A model generated the notes under the pieces. The model was not told the origin of the DNA and ran no database searches. It saw nothing but the letters and a program-made list of their open reading frames with translations. From an uncultured Lachnospiraceae bacterium (GTDB lineage: Bacteria; Bacillota; Clostridia; Lachnospirales; Lachnospiraceae): a DNA stretch of 64,000 nucleotides. A program made the position numbers and the translations under genes. Below, one piece after another: positions 9,918 to 20,059 of the stretch (position 1 is the stretch's first letter; each line of letters begins with the position of its first letter). The stretch spans positions 1 to 64,000 of the forward strand of contig CAMNMC010000105.1 of NCBI GenBank assembly GCA_946544235.1. Direction: 5' to 3'.

Positions 9918-10664
9918 TTATCTGTAAATTTCAACAGTAACAGACAGTCTGTCCTTCTTCGTCCTGCCATTTTCAGAAATAAAAACAAACTTGCCATATC
10001 CTCTTACTGAAACTCTGTCACCATCAATAAGACTCTTCTCCTTCTTGGCAGCCGTTCGTCCACTGATAAAAACACGTCCGTCAGATATAAGTTCCGCCGC
10101 CGCTTCTCTGGACATCCCGAAGACTCTTGCGATCACCGCATCCAGTCTGTTTGAGCTTATAACCAGCTGTTTCTCTTCTCTGACAGCACGGGCGTCCTCC
10201 GGAAGTTCATCCACAACAGAAACATCAACCGATGTATGCTTAACCGAGAGCAGGTTTTCCATGATATATTCCGCCATATGCTCCGCCACAAAAACGTATG
10301 CCGCTTCATTTTTATCTGCACTTACGACAATATCTCCGATCATTTCCCTCGTAATACCGAGATTCATCAAAGCACCCAGAAAGTCCCTGTGAGTCAGTTT
10401 ATCTGCAAACTTCAAAGCACGGGGCTTTATCCTGATCAGCCTGACAGGCGGTTCTTCATTATATCCGCTAAGTTCTTCACTGCCAAATATAACTATCCTT
10501 CTCTCAGCGTCCGGATAACCTCCATATATCCTGTAAGGCACACCCAGCTTATCGGCATAATCAAGAAATGAGGCAAGGTCACCTTGCCCCATAAAATCCG
10601 TATATGTATATCTTCCCGAACGGAGTGACCTTTCGGCCAGCTCCGTTATTCTGTTTTTATCCAT
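9918..10664 (-). CDS. YlmH-like S4-domain RNA-binding protein
   Basis: MDKNRITELAERSLRSGRYTYTDFMGQGDLASFLDYAD...HRDFLGALMNLGITREMIGDIVV...S4: SSNRLDAVIARVFGMSREAAAELISDGRVFISGR. Confidence 0.9.
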   Translation of the reverse strand: MDKNRITELAERSLRSGRYTYTDFMGQGDLASFLDYADKLGVPYRIYGGYPDAERRIVIFGSEELSGYNEEPPVRLIRIKPRALKFADKLTHRDFLGALMNLGITREMIGDIVVSADKNEAAYVFVAEHMAEYIMENLLSVKHTSVDVSVVDELPEDARAVREEKQLVISSNRLDAVIARVFGMSREAAAELISDGRVFISGRTAAKKEKSLIDGDRVSVRGYGKFVFISENGRTKKDRLSVTVEIYR

Positions 10665-11535
10665 GATTAACCTTAACCTCAAGCTGGTTGAATGGGATGG
10701 TAATTCCCTCTTCATCCAGTCTCTTCTTGATATTTTCCGTTGCTGCCCATTTAGCAGGGAAATAGTTACTGCTCTTAACCCAGAATCTTACAGCAAACAG
10801 TACAGAACTATCCTTGAAATCATCAACAAAGCTTGTAACCTCTCTCTCCTCGATGATGTATTCGTTGTCCTGAACTGCTTCTTCAAGTATCCGTCTGACT
10901 CTGCTCATATTTTCTCTGTAAGCAATACCGACCTTAACCTCGACCACTCTTTCGCCAAGCTGAGAATAATTAACGATTGATGTATTGGACAGGTTGCCGT
11001 TCGGAATAACAACGATCCTGTTATCAATGGTTCTGAGCTTCGTGTAAAATATATCTATGCCGACAACAGTACCCTCGCACTTTGAATTGTTTTCCATGAT
11101 GTAATCGCCGACATCGAAAGGCTTAAGTATAAGTATCAGCACGCCGCCGGCAAGGTTTGAAAGGCTGCCCTGAAGAGCAAGACCTATCGTTATACCTGAG
11201 GCTCCGAGAAGTGTTACAAAAGAAGTAACCTGGAATCCCAGCAGTGCCGCCGCAGAGATATATAACAGCACATAAAGTACTATCCTGAAGAATGAGATAA
11301 GAAATCCCGCAACACTCTCGGATATCTTTCTTCTCTCAAAGGCTTTTTTTGTTATCTTCAGAATAAGCTTGATAACCTTGCTTCCGATATACAGAAAGAG
11401 AAGCGTAAGCAGTATCAGAACGCCCTTGGCAACGATCCAGTCAAGAGCCTTATCGAACCACTTCTCAAGCTTATCATTCTTCTCATTCGCCTTTTCAATT
11501 ATTGTATCTGTAACTTCGTTGTATAAAAAAAACAT
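10657..11535 (-). CDS. Small-conductance mechanosensitive ion channel, MscS family
   Basis: LLGASGITIGLALQGSLSNLAGGVLILILKPFDVGDYI...IVVIPNGNLSNTSIVNYS. Confidence 0.95.
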   Translation of the reverse strand: MFFLYNEVTDTIIEKANEKNDKLEKWFDKALDWIVAKGVLILLTLLFLYIGSKVIKLILKITKKAFERRKISESVAGFLISFFRIVLYVLLYISAAALLGFQVTSFVTLLGASGITIGLALQGSLSNLAGGVLILILKPFDVGDYIMENNSKCEGTVVGIDIFYTKLRTIDNRIVVIPNGNLSNTSIVNYSQLGERVVEVKVGIAYRENMSRVRRILEEAVQDNEYIIEEREVTSFVDDFKDSSVLFAVRFWVKSSNYFPAKWAATENIKKRLDEEGITIPFNQLEVKVNHG

Positions 11536-11633
11536 ACCCTATCACCAACTTTTCATAGAACATCACAGTTGCATAAATACCAAACACTTATTATCTGACC
11601 CGCAGTCATCTAATACAGTTTTTCTTGTCAACA

Positions 11634-11694
11634 CACGCACATATATATCTGTACATATGTATTTACTACACTGAATCAGATATATATGTGCGTG
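11634..11694. repeat. Long perfect inverted repeat, divergent member of the conserved-loop hairpin family
   Basis: cacgcacatatatatctg (11634-11651) and cagatatatatgtgcgtg (11677-11694), 18/18 complementary; 25-nt loop tacatatgtatttactacactgaat shares GTATTT-(n)-CTACA-CTGA with the 37.27 kb loop. Confidence 0.7.
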
Positions 11695-11710
11695 AATATA
11701 ATAGTTATAA

Positions 11711-13993
11711 TTATTTAGCTGCCTTCTTCTTGAAAACAGATACTGAAAGAGCAGGTACAGTGATCTGAATATACTGCTCTCTGTCATCTACCTTACCGGC
11801 TTTACTGAGTTTGGCAGTCTTGTTATTTCTTCCCTCGCCGCCGAACTTGGCATTATCACTTGAGAAGATTTCCTGCCACTTTCCGGCACTAGGAACGCCC
11901 AGCTTGTAATTCTTCTGCTCAACAGGTGTGAAGTTGCAGATAACAACAAGAGTATCCTCTTCCCTGCTGCTCTTTCTCTCATAAGAGACCACACTTCTGT
12001 TGGCATCATTTACGCTTATCCAGCTGAAGCCTTCCGGCTTTGAATCAAGCTCATAAAGAGCAGGTTCTGATTTGTAAAGCTTATTAAGCTGCTTAACGTA
12101 GGTCTGGATGTATTTATGAGCATCAAACTCAAAGAGTGACCAATCAAGCTCTGCTGACTCATTAAACTCTGTAAACTGAGCAAACTCCTGACCCATGAAA
12201 AGAAGCTTGCTGCCCGGATGTGTCATCATGAAACCATAAGCCACACGGAGATTAGAGAATTTGTCCTCATATCCTCCCGGCATCTTCTGAATCATTGAGC
12301 CCTTCTCATGAACAACCTCATCATGAGAAAGAACAAGAATAAATTTCTCGCTGAAGGCGTACATCATACTGAAGGTAAGCTCGTTATGGTGATATTTTCT
12401 GTAAAGAGGATCCAGCTTCATATATGAGAGGAAGTCGTTCATCCAGCCCATATTCCACTTATAATCAAAGCCCATTCCGCCCTCTTCAACGGAATGCGTC
12501 ATCATTGGCCATGCAGTTGATTCCTCGGCGATCATCATGACGCCAGGGAAGTTCTCCTTCATCTTGGTATTTACTTCCTTAATGAAATCGATTGCTTCAA
12601 GGTTCTCGTTGCCGCCGTATTTGTTTGCTCTCCACTCTCCGCCATTTCTTCCGTAATCAAGATACAGCATGGATGCAACAGCATCGACTCTGATACCGTC
12701 GATGTGATATTTATCTGCCCAGTAAAGTGCATTTGCCACGAGGAAGTTTCTTACCTCGTTTCTTCCGTAGTCGAATATGTATGTTCCCCAGTGAGGATGC
12801 TCTCCGCGAAGTGGATCTGCATTCTCATAAAGAGGCGTTCCGTCAAATCTTCCGAGACCATGATCATCCTTAGGGAAATGCGCAGGAACCCAATCGATTA
12901 TGACACCAATACCCTTGGTGTGCATATAGTCAACAAATCCCATGAATTCCGCAGGCGAACCATATCTTGAAGTCGGTGCATAGTAGCCCGTGATCTGATA
13001 ACCCCATGAAGGATCAAAAGGATGCTCCATTACAGGCATAAGCTCAACATAGTTATAGCCCATCTCCTGCATATAATCAGCGAGACGAATTGCAATCTCT
13101 CTGTAGCTGTAAAACTCTCTTCCATCATCAGGACGCTTCCATGAACCAAGGTGAACCTCGTAAATATTTAATGGTTTTTCCTTCGTCTCGGTTTTGGCAG
13201 CTGTTTCTACCGTCTTAGCTGTGTCTCCATCCTTCGTATCCGTCTTAACTGTTACTTCAACGGCTTTATCTCTTGCATCAATCCACTTCTTATCATGCCA
13301 GATATAAGCAAGATTTGTTACGCGGGATGCATTTGCAGGTCTGATCTCATTTGTAAATGCATATGGATCACTCTTAAGGAATACATCTCCAGCCTTGGAT
13401 CTGATCTCATATTTATAGATTTCATCCGTCAGATCTCCCGGAATGAAAAGCTCGAAGATGCCTGAATAATCAAGCTTTCTCATAGGATGACGTCTGCCGT
13501 CCCACTTATTGAAGTTTCCTACAACAGAAACACGCTCGGCATTTGGTGCCCAGACTGCGAAGAGCGTACCCTTCACACCGTCTACGACCATCGGATGTGC
13601 GCCAAGCTTCTCATATATTTCATAGTGTATGCCTTCATTGAATCTGCTGATATCGATAGGATCGATAACAGGCTCAAATACATAAGGATCTATGACCTTC
13701 TCTTCGGTTCCGTCCTCGTATTTGATATCAAGCATATAATCAAAGCTCTTTTTATCCTTGATGCATATCGAGAAGAAACCCTCAACCCTCTCCGATACGA
13801 GAGAATAATTCTTCTTTGCTTCAGTATCTATTACAGTTACAACCTTGGCTCCCGGTATATATGCATTAACATATACATCATCGATACACTCATGAATACC
13901 AAGTATATGATGAGGATTATCATGCTTTGCCTGTACGAGAGCTTCTACCTCCATCCAGTTAATTGCAAAAACCGCTCTTCGTTTTGATACCAT
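11711..13993 (-). CDS. glgB: 1,4-alpha-glucan branching enzyme
   Basis: GTLFAVWAPNAERVSVVGNFNKWDGRRHPM, YNYVELMPVMEHPFDPSWGYQITGYYAPTSRYG, DGIRVDAVASMLYLDYGR, LSHDEVVHEKGSM. Confidence 0.97.
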   Translation of the reverse strand: MVSKRRAVFAINWMEVEALVQAKHDNPHHILGIHECIDDVYVNAYIPGAKVVTVIDTEAKKNYSLVSERVEGFFSICIKDKKSFDYMLDIKYEDGTEEKVIDPYVFEPVIDPIDISRFNEGIHYEIYEKLGAHPMVVDGVKGTLFAVWAPNAERVSVVGNFNKWDGRRHPMRKLDYSGIFELFIPGDLTDEIYKYEIRSKAGDVFLKSDPYAFTNEIRPANASRVTNLAYIWHDKKWIDARDKAVEVTVKTDTKDGDTAKTVETAAKTETKEKPLNIYEVHLGSWKRPDDGREFYSYREIAIRLADYMQEMGYNYVELMPVMEHPFDPSWGYQITGYYAPTSRYGSPAEFMGFVDYMHTKGIGVIIDWVPAHFPKDDHGLGRFDGTPLYENADPLRGEHPHWGTYIFDYGRNEVRNFLVANALYWADKYHIDGIRVDAVASMLYLDYGRNGGEWRANKYGGNENLEAIDFIKEVNTKMKENFPGVMMIAEESTAWPMMTHSVEEGGMGFDYKWNMGWMNDFLSYMKLDPLYRKYHHNELTFSMMYAFSEKFILVLSHDEVVHEKGSMIQKMPGGYEDKFSNLRVAYGFMMTHPGSKLLFMGQEFAQFTEFNESAELDWSLFEFDAHKYIQTYVKQLNKLYKSEPALYELDSKPEGFSWISVNDANRSVVSYERKSSREEDTLVVICNFTPVEQKNYKLGVPSAGKWQEIFSSDNAKFGGEGRNNKTAKLSKAGKVDDREQYIQITVPALSVSVFKKKAAK

Positions 13994-14139
13994 CTTACAC
14001 CTCTCCATTATTCTATCATATAACAATGATCACCATGTTTACTGCAGTTCCGCCCGATTAATAATATTTAATATTAATCAGTGTCACTGTCTAACACATT
14101 ATGGTTTTTGTCCTATGATATAAATCTATTCAGTAATCA

Positions 14140-15375
14140 TCAGTCCAGTTTATGTATAAAAAGTCCGCTTCTGAGCTTTGGCTCAAACCATGTTGACTTC
14201 GGTGGCATGAGCATCTTGTTGTCAGCGACATCAAAAAGCTCGGCTATTGAAGTCGGATACATTGAAAATGCAAGCTTCATATCGCTTTCAGACCTCTTCT
14301 CGAGTTCCTTAAGTCCTCTGATACCTCCGACAAAATCAACTCTCTTATCCACTCTCGGATCACCGATACCAAGAACAGGTCCGAGAATATAATCCTGAAG
14401 AAGTGAAACATCCAGTCCCTTTACAGGATCATCGTTTCTAAATTCCTTCTTCATTACAAGTTTATACCATTTTCCTGAAATGTACATACCGAAAACACCT
14501 TTTTCATCCGGCTGATATGCAGCATTTTCTTCTGTTACATCACATATCTCACTAAGCTTTGCAAAGAACTCTTCCTCTGAAAGTCCGTTAGTATCCTTAA
14601 CGACTCTGTTATACGGAAGAATCTTCAGCTCGCTGTCCGGGAAAAGAACTGAAAGGAAGAAGTTGAATTCCTCCTCACCGGTATAACCCGGATTCTCTTC
14701 TCTCTTTCTGAGGCCTACCTTAACTGCCGAAGCAGCTCTGTGATGTCCGTCAGCAATATATATCTTATCGGTCGCAGCAAACTCCGACCTGATATTTTCA
14801 ATATCATCTGCAGAATCGATCACCCATACATTGTGAGCAATTCCGTCATCTGAAACAAAGCTGTATAAAGGCTCATTCTTCTTTACTCTGTTAACAACCT
14901 CATCGATAGCTTCTCTGTCTCTGTATGCAAGGAAGATAGGACCCGTCTGAGCATTACAGGTATATACATGATTGATCCTGTCCGCTTCCTTCTCTGCACG
15001 TGTATTTTCATGCTTCATGATCACACCGTTCTGATAATCATCAATTGATGCTACCGCAACAATACCGGTCTGATGTCTTCCATCCATGATAAGCTCATAG
15101 ATATAATAAACAGCACCGTCTTCCTTAACGTATTCTCCATCTGTGATCATGCCGTCAAGAAGCTCTCTGGCCTTATCATAAACCTCAGGAGCATACATAT
15201 CATGATCCGGCTCAAACTGTGTCTCAGGTCTGTCTATACGTAAAAATGTGTATTTATCACCTTCAACAACCTCTCTGGCCTCTGCTCTGTTATATACATC
15301 ATATGGTAACGCTGCAATCTTGTCTGCAAGTCCTGCTGCAGGTCTAAAAGCTGCAAATGGTCTAACTTCTGCCAT
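14140..15375 (-). CDS. DUF1015 family protein
   Basis: MAEVRPFAAFRPAAGLADKIAALPYDVYNRAEAREVVEG...FLRIDRPE...IYIADGHHRAASA, typical DUF1015. Confidence 0.93.
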   Translation of the reverse strand: MAEVRPFAAFRPAAGLADKIAALPYDVYNRAEAREVVEGDKYTFLRIDRPETQFEPDHDMYAPEVYDKARELLDGMITDGEYVKEDGAVYYIYELIMDGRHQTGIVAVASIDDYQNGVIMKHENTRAEKEADRINHVYTCNAQTGPIFLAYRDREAIDEVVNRVKKNEPLYSFVSDDGIAHNVWVIDSADDIENIRSEFAATDKIYIADGHHRAASAVKVGLRKREENPGYTGEEEFNFFLSVLFPDSELKILPYNRVVKDTNGLSEEEFFAKLSEICDVTEENAAYQPDEKGVFGMYISGKWYKLVMKKEFRNDDPVKGLDVSLLQDYILGPVLGIGDPRVDKRVDFVGGIRGLKELEKRSESDMKLAFSMYPTSIAELFDVADNKMLMPPKSTWFEPKLRSGLFIHKLD

Positions 15376-15412
15376 GTTCCTTCTTCCTTCCTGAATCAAG
15401 TTTTAAAAAAAC

Positions 15413-15444
15413 GGCTGCATTCGTGCTTAAACACCAACGCAGCC
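15413..15444 (-). terminator. Intrinsic terminator
   Basis: ggctgcattcgtg-cttaaa-caccaacgcagcc stem; minus-strand product is followed by gtttttttaaaa. Confidence 0.75.
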
Positions 15445-15450
15445 TTTTTA

Positions 15451-16017
15451 TTAACCTCTTATAAATTTAACCGCCCCGGCAATCGATGCCTTAAAATCTT
15501 CTTCTGTATTATTATTAAATACATAAAGCTCCGGAATATTCTCCGGCTTATTAAAATTCTGGGTTGCAACATATTCATCCCAGTGCTCAAGCTTCCAGAT
15601 GTCTCTGTCGGAATTCCTGCTTATCATTCTCTGATGAGCAATCTCAATGTCTGTGTGAACCCAGATAACCGCAAGTTCAGCACCCTTCTCAGCGAGCTTC
15701 TCGCGAAGGCTCTTAAGGTAATCATCGTCTCTTATCTCTTCTGTAAACGGGGCATTGATAAGAACTGTGTCATTGTACTCAAGCGCATCAAAAGCAAGGT
15801 CAAGAACTGCATAATACTCATAATCCCTGATCTCTTTCTGGAAGAAATCAGATGATCTGTTATATTCCTGTCCTGCAACCTTGAAAATCTGCTTTGATAG
15901 AACGATCAGAGTATCCTTGTCAAGGTATACGCAGTTCGTAAGTGCTTTAGCGAGCTTCTTTGAAATAAATGTTTTCCCACAAGCCGGCGGAGAAGTAACT
16001 AATACTAGCTTCTTCAT
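15451..16017 (-). CDS. AAA/P-loop kinase-like (zeta-toxin-like) protein
   Basis: LVLVTSPPACGKTFISKKLAKAL Walker A, DKDTL, HQRMISRNSDRD. Confidence 0.7.
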   Translation of the reverse strand: MKKLVLVTSPPACGKTFISKKLAKALTNCVYLDKDTLIVLSKQIFKVAGQEYNRSSDFFQKEIRDYEYYAVLDLAFDALEYNDTVLINAPFTEEIRDDDYLKSLREKLAEKGAELAVIWVHTDIEIAHQRMISRNSDRDIWKLEHWDEYVATQNFNKPENIPELYVFNNNTEEDFKASIAGAVKFIRG

Positions 16018-16101
16018 TCGACTTTACCTCCCTATCTATCAACTATCCATCTCAAATAAAACTATTTGGATTAAATTCGCAAAGTGTATTATAACACACT
16101 T

Positions 16102-17190
16102 TTACTTCTTTTGTATATAGTCTTTTGCACAAAGTAACTCAGCTGATAAAACTGCTCCACCTGCAGCGCCTCTGAGTGTATTGTGCGAAAGTCCTACAAA
16201 CTTGTAATCAAATATGCTGTCCTCTCTGAGACGTCCCATTGAAACGCCCATGCCGTTCTCATAATCAACATCGAGAGAAACCTGAGGTCTGTTATCATCC
16301 TCAAGATACTGGATAAACTGCTTTGGAGCTGAAGGAAGATTCAGCTTCTGTGGCTCGCCGCTGAAGCTCGTCCATCTGTCGATGATCTCTTCCTTAGTTG
16401 GCTTCTTGCCGAAGTTAACGAAAACAGTTGCTGTATGTCCATTAAGAACAGGAACTCTGATACACTGGCTTGTGATCTTAGGACCGTTCTCACATTTCTT
16501 GATAACTCCGTCCTCAACCTTACCCCAGATTCTGAGCGGCTCCTGCTCACTCTTCTCTTCTTCACCACCGATATATGGAATGATATTTCCTACCATTTCC
16601 GGCCAATCCTTGAAAGTCTTGCCGGCACCTGAGATAGCCTGGTATGTTGAAACAACTACCTCCTTAGGCTCAAACTCCTTGAGTGCGAAAAGTGCAGGGG
16701 CATAGCTCTGGATAGAACAGTTTGGCTTAACAGCGATGAAGCCCCTCTTTGTTCCGAGTCTTTCTCTCTGATACTTGATAACCTCATAGTGCTCAGGATT
16801 GAGTTCAGGAACTACCATAGGTACATCAGGTGTCCATCTGTGGGCGCTGTTATTTGAAACAACAGGTGTCTCTGTCTTGGCATAAGCCTCTTCTATAGCT
16901 TTGATCTCTTCCTTAGACATATCAACTGCACTAAATACGAAATCAACTGTTGCTGCAACCTTTTCAACCTCATTTACATTATAAAGATTAAGCCCCTTAA
17001 CAGCCTCAGGGATCGGAGTATCCATCTTCCATCTTCCTTCAACTGCTTCTTCATATGTTTTACCTTCGCTTCTTGGGCTTGCGGCTACAGTCACCACTTC
17101 AAACCAAGGATGGTTCTCAAGTATAGAGATAAATCTCTGGCCAACCATACCCGTAGCTCCGAGTATACCTACTTTAAATTTCTCGCTCAT
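16102..17190 (-). CDS. asd: Aspartate-semialdehyde dehydrogenase
   Basis: [51 protein letters not shown]. Confidence 0.96.
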   Translation of the reverse strand: MSEKFKVGILGATGMVGQRFISILENHPWFEVVTVAASPRSEGKTYEEAVEGRWKMDTPIPEAVKGLNLYNVNEVEKVAATVDFVFSAVDMSKEEIKAIEEAYAKTETPVVSNNSAHRWTPDVPMVVPELNPEHYEVIKYQRERLGTKRGFIAVKPNCSIQSYAPALFALKEFEPKEVVVSTYQAISGAGKTFKDWPEMVGNIIPYIGGEEEKSEQEPLRIWGKVEDGVIKKCENGPKITSQCIRVPVLNGHTATVFVNFGKKPTKEEIIDRWTSFSGEPQKLNLPSAPKQFIQYLEDDNRPQVSLDVDYENGMGVSMGRLREDSIFDYKFVGLSHNTLRGAAGGAVLSAELLCAKDYIQKK

Positions 17191-17273
17191 TATGTTCATT
17201 CCTCTCTATTATGCTGTATTTAAAGCATAACCTGATGAGCAGACGGCCGAAGCCGTCTTACTCTTTCCGTTCA

Positions 17274-18437
17274 TTATTTAACTATTCTTACTCTTACAAC
17301 GCCATCGATAGCTGCGATATGTGCTGCCATCTCTTCTGTAGCCTTAGCGCCGATATCGAGGATTGTGTATGCAAAGTCACCCTTTGACTTGCTTACCATC
17401 TCAGATACGTTGATGCCTTCCTTAGCGAAAAGACCTGTAAACTGAGTAAGCATGTTAGGTATATTCTTATGGCATACTGTGATTCTTGACTCAGCCTCAC
17501 ATACACCTGCTTCGCAGCGTGGGTAGTTAACTGAGTTAACAACATTACCGTTCTCGATGAAATCACGGATCTCCTTAACAGCCATAACTGCACAGTTATC
17601 CTCTGATTCCTCTGTAGAAGCTCCAAGGTGAGGTGTACAAACAACACCCTTGTGACCTGCAACTGTCGGGTTAGCAAAGTCAGTAACGTATTTCTTAACA
17701 TGTCCCTCGTCGATAGCCTCAAGAAGAGCCTTCTCGTCGATGAGGATATCTCTTGCGAAGTTAAGTACAACTACTCCGTCCTTCATACGGCTGATAGCAT
17801 CAGCGTTGATCATACCCTTTGTTGAATCAAGAAGTGGAACGTGTACTGTGATGTAATCGCAGTTTGAATAAATATCATTTACATTTGTGATGTGCTTAAC
17901 GCTTCTTGAAAGCTTCCAAGCTGCATCAACTGATACATATGGATCATAACCGTAAACTTCCATACCGAGAGCTACTGCTGCGTTAGCAACAAGAGCACCT
18001 ATGGCACCAAGTCCGATTACTCCAAGCTTCTTGCCCTGAATCTCGTTTCCGGCAAAAGCCTTCTTCTTTTTCTCAGCAGTCTTGCCGATCTCAGCATCAT
18101 CCTTATTTTCAACTACCCAGTTTGCACCGCCTACGATATCTCTTGAACCAAGAAGAAGTCCTGCGATAACAAGCTCCTTAACGCCGTTAGCGTTAGCACC
18201 AGGTGTGTTAAATACAACGATACCTTTCTCTGCATATGCATCGATAGGAATATTATTTACTCCTGCACCTGCACGAGCAACTGCGAGAAGCTTATCTGAA
18301 ACAGCGAGATCATGCATTGCTGCACTTCTTACTAGTACAACGTCAGCCTCGTTGAATTCTTCTGTGATCTGATAATCATTTGATAAGAGATCCGTACCGC
18401 ACTTGGCAATAGGATTGAGACAATTTACTTTCGTCAT
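17274..18437 (-). CDS. serA: D-3-phosphoglycerate dehydrogenase with C-terminal ACT domain
   Basis: ARAGAGVNNIPID, GKKLGVIGLGAIGALVANAA, VCTPHLGASTEESEDNCA, ACT: HKNIPNMLTQFTGLFAKEGINVSEMVSKSKG. Confidence 0.95.
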   Translation of the reverse strand: MTKVNCLNPIAKCGTDLLSNDYQITEEFNEADVVLVRSAAMHDLAVSDKLLAVARAGAGVNNIPIDAYAEKGIVVFNTPGANANGVKELVIAGLLLGSRDIVGGANWVVENKDDAEIGKTAEKKKKAFAGNEIQGKKLGVIGLGAIGALVANAAVALGMEVYGYDPYVSVDAAWKLSRSVKHITNVNDIYSNCDYITVHVPLLDSTKGMINADAISRMKDGVVVLNFARDILIDEKALLEAIDEGHVKKYVTDFANPTVAGHKGVVCTPHLGASTEESEDNCAVMAVKEIRDFIENGNVVNSVNYPRCEAGVCEAESRITVCHKNIPNMLTQFTGLFAKEGINVSEMVSKSKGDFAYTILDIGAKATEEMAAHIAAIDGVVRVRIVK

Positions 18438-18487
18438 TTTTGTAATCTCCTTATATTATAGAGCTGTTTTATTTATATAGTCCGTTC

Positions 18488-18546
18488 GTGATCAGGATAT
18501 GTGTTCAGTTGTAGCAAGAATACGCCTTCACACATATCCTGATCAC
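18488..18546. repeat. Conserved-loop hairpin, copy 1 of the 95-bp array
   Basis: gtgatcaggatatgtgt (18488-18504) / acacatatcctgatcac (18530-18546), 17/17 complementary; loop tcagttgtagcaagaatacgccttc (18505-18529). Confidence 0.9.
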
Positions 18547-18736
18547 TCACTCATTGGCTTCAATATTGGATATAATCCATCCAGAATATGTATATGCATT
18601 CAGTTGTAGCAAGAATACGCCTTCACACACATCCTGAGCACTCACTCATTGGCTTCAATATTGGATATAATCCATCCAGAATATGTATATGCATTCGGTT
18701 GTAGTATGAATACGCCTTCACACACATCCTGATCAC
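18505..18736. repeat. 95-bp-period tandem array carrying three copies of the conserved loop
   Basis: Loops start at 18505, 18600 and 18695 (spacing exactly 95). The spacer cactcactcattggcttcaatattggatataatccatccagaatatgtatatgcat is repeated almost identically. Confidence 0.9.
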
Positions 18737-18790
18737 TCACTCAATGGTTATTTCTATTTAATACTATCGTATTTAAAATGCGAAAGTAAA

Positions 18791-19873
18791 TTATGAGTTA
18801 GCTTCCTCGAATGCCTTCATGAACTCAACGAGCTTCTCAACGCCTTCGATTGGCATAGCATTGTAGATAGATGCACGCATACCGCCAACTGATCTGTGAC
18901 CCTTAAGGTTAACAAATCCGGCTGCTGTAGCTTCCTTTACAAACTTAGCATCAAGCTCATCGTTACCTGTAACGAATGGTACGTTCATGAGTGAACGATC
19001 CTTCTTAACTACTGTTCCTCTAAACATCTTAGACTCATCAAGGAAGTCATAAAGGATCTTAGCCTTCTTCTCGTTGTGAGCCTTCATAGCCTTAAGGCCG
19101 CCCATAGACTTAACCCACTTGAATACAAGTCCGCAGATGTAAATACCATAGCATGGAGGTGTATTGTAAAGTGACTCGGCATCAGCCTGTGTCTTGTACT
19201 TAAGCATTGTAGGAACGAACTCAGGAAGGTCATCTCTGATGAGGTCTTCTCTGATGATAACAACTACAACACCTGCAGGACCAACGTTCTTCTGAACACC
19301 GAAGTAGATAAGACCGTAGTCGCTTACATTTACAGGCTGTGAAAGAATGTCTGATGACATATCAGCTACAAGGATCTTGCCCTTAGTATTTGGAAGCTCC
19401 TTGAAAGCTGTTCCGTAGATTGTATTGTTATGGCAGATATATACATAATCAGCATCATCATCGATTGGAAGATCTGAACAGTCAGGGATGTACGAGAAAG
19501 TCTTGTCCTCTGATGAAGCAACTGCAACTGCCTTGCCGTATTTCTTAGCTTCCTGATAAGCCTTCTTAGCCCACTGTCCTGTGATGATGTAATCAGCCAC
19601 ACCATTCTTCATGAGGTTCATAGGTACTGCTGCGAACTGCTGAGATGCTCCACCCTGAAGGAAAAGTACCTTATAATTGTCAGGGATCTCCATAAGCTCT
19701 CTTAAGTCCTTTTCAGCTTCCTTGATGATAGCGTCGTAAGTCTTGGATCTGTGACTCATCTCCATAACGCTCTGTCCTGAGCCCTGATAATCAAGCATCT
19801 CATCTGCTGCCTGCTTAAGGACAACCTCAGGTAAAATTGATGGTCCAGCTGAAAAGTTATACACTCTTGCCAT
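18791..19873 (-). CDS. serC: Phosphoserine aminotransferase
   Basis: MARVYNFSAGPSILPEVVLKQAADEMLDYQGSGQSVMEMSHRSKTYD...FLQGGASQQFAAVPMN. Confidence 0.97.
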   Translation of the reverse strand: MARVYNFSAGPSILPEVVLKQAADEMLDYQGSGQSVMEMSHRSKTYDAIIKEAEKDLRELMEIPDNYKVLFLQGGASQQFAAVPMNLMKNGVADYIITGQWAKKAYQEAKKYGKAVAVASSEDKTFSYIPDCSDLPIDDDADYVYICHNNTIYGTAFKELPNTKGKILVADMSSDILSQPVNVSDYGLIYFGVQKNVGPAGVVVVIIREDLIRDDLPEFVPTMLKYKTQADAESLYNTPPCYGIYICGLVFKWVKSMGGLKAMKAHNEKKAKILYDFLDESKMFRGTVVKKDRSLMNVPFVTGNDELDAKFVKEATAAGFVNLKGHRSVGGMRASIYNAMPIEGVEKLVEFMKAFEEANS

Positions 19874-20059
19874 TTTTTAATTCCTCCATAAAAATATATT
19901 CGTTAATATAATTACCGTGTCATGCGGAGTCTGACTCCATGTTAAATAGAATGTTATCTATTATGCTACACTTATTTCTAAAAATCTACTATTTTTTAAA
20001 TTTTTTTGTAAATACAGGTAACTGCTCTGCCCGCAGTTTTGCTCCGGTTTTTACCGGTA

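Noticed and set aside
18505-18736. Regular 95-bp repeats considered as a CRISPR array
   Set aside because: Spacers are nearly identical to each other rather than unique, only three units exist, and no cas genes are nearby.
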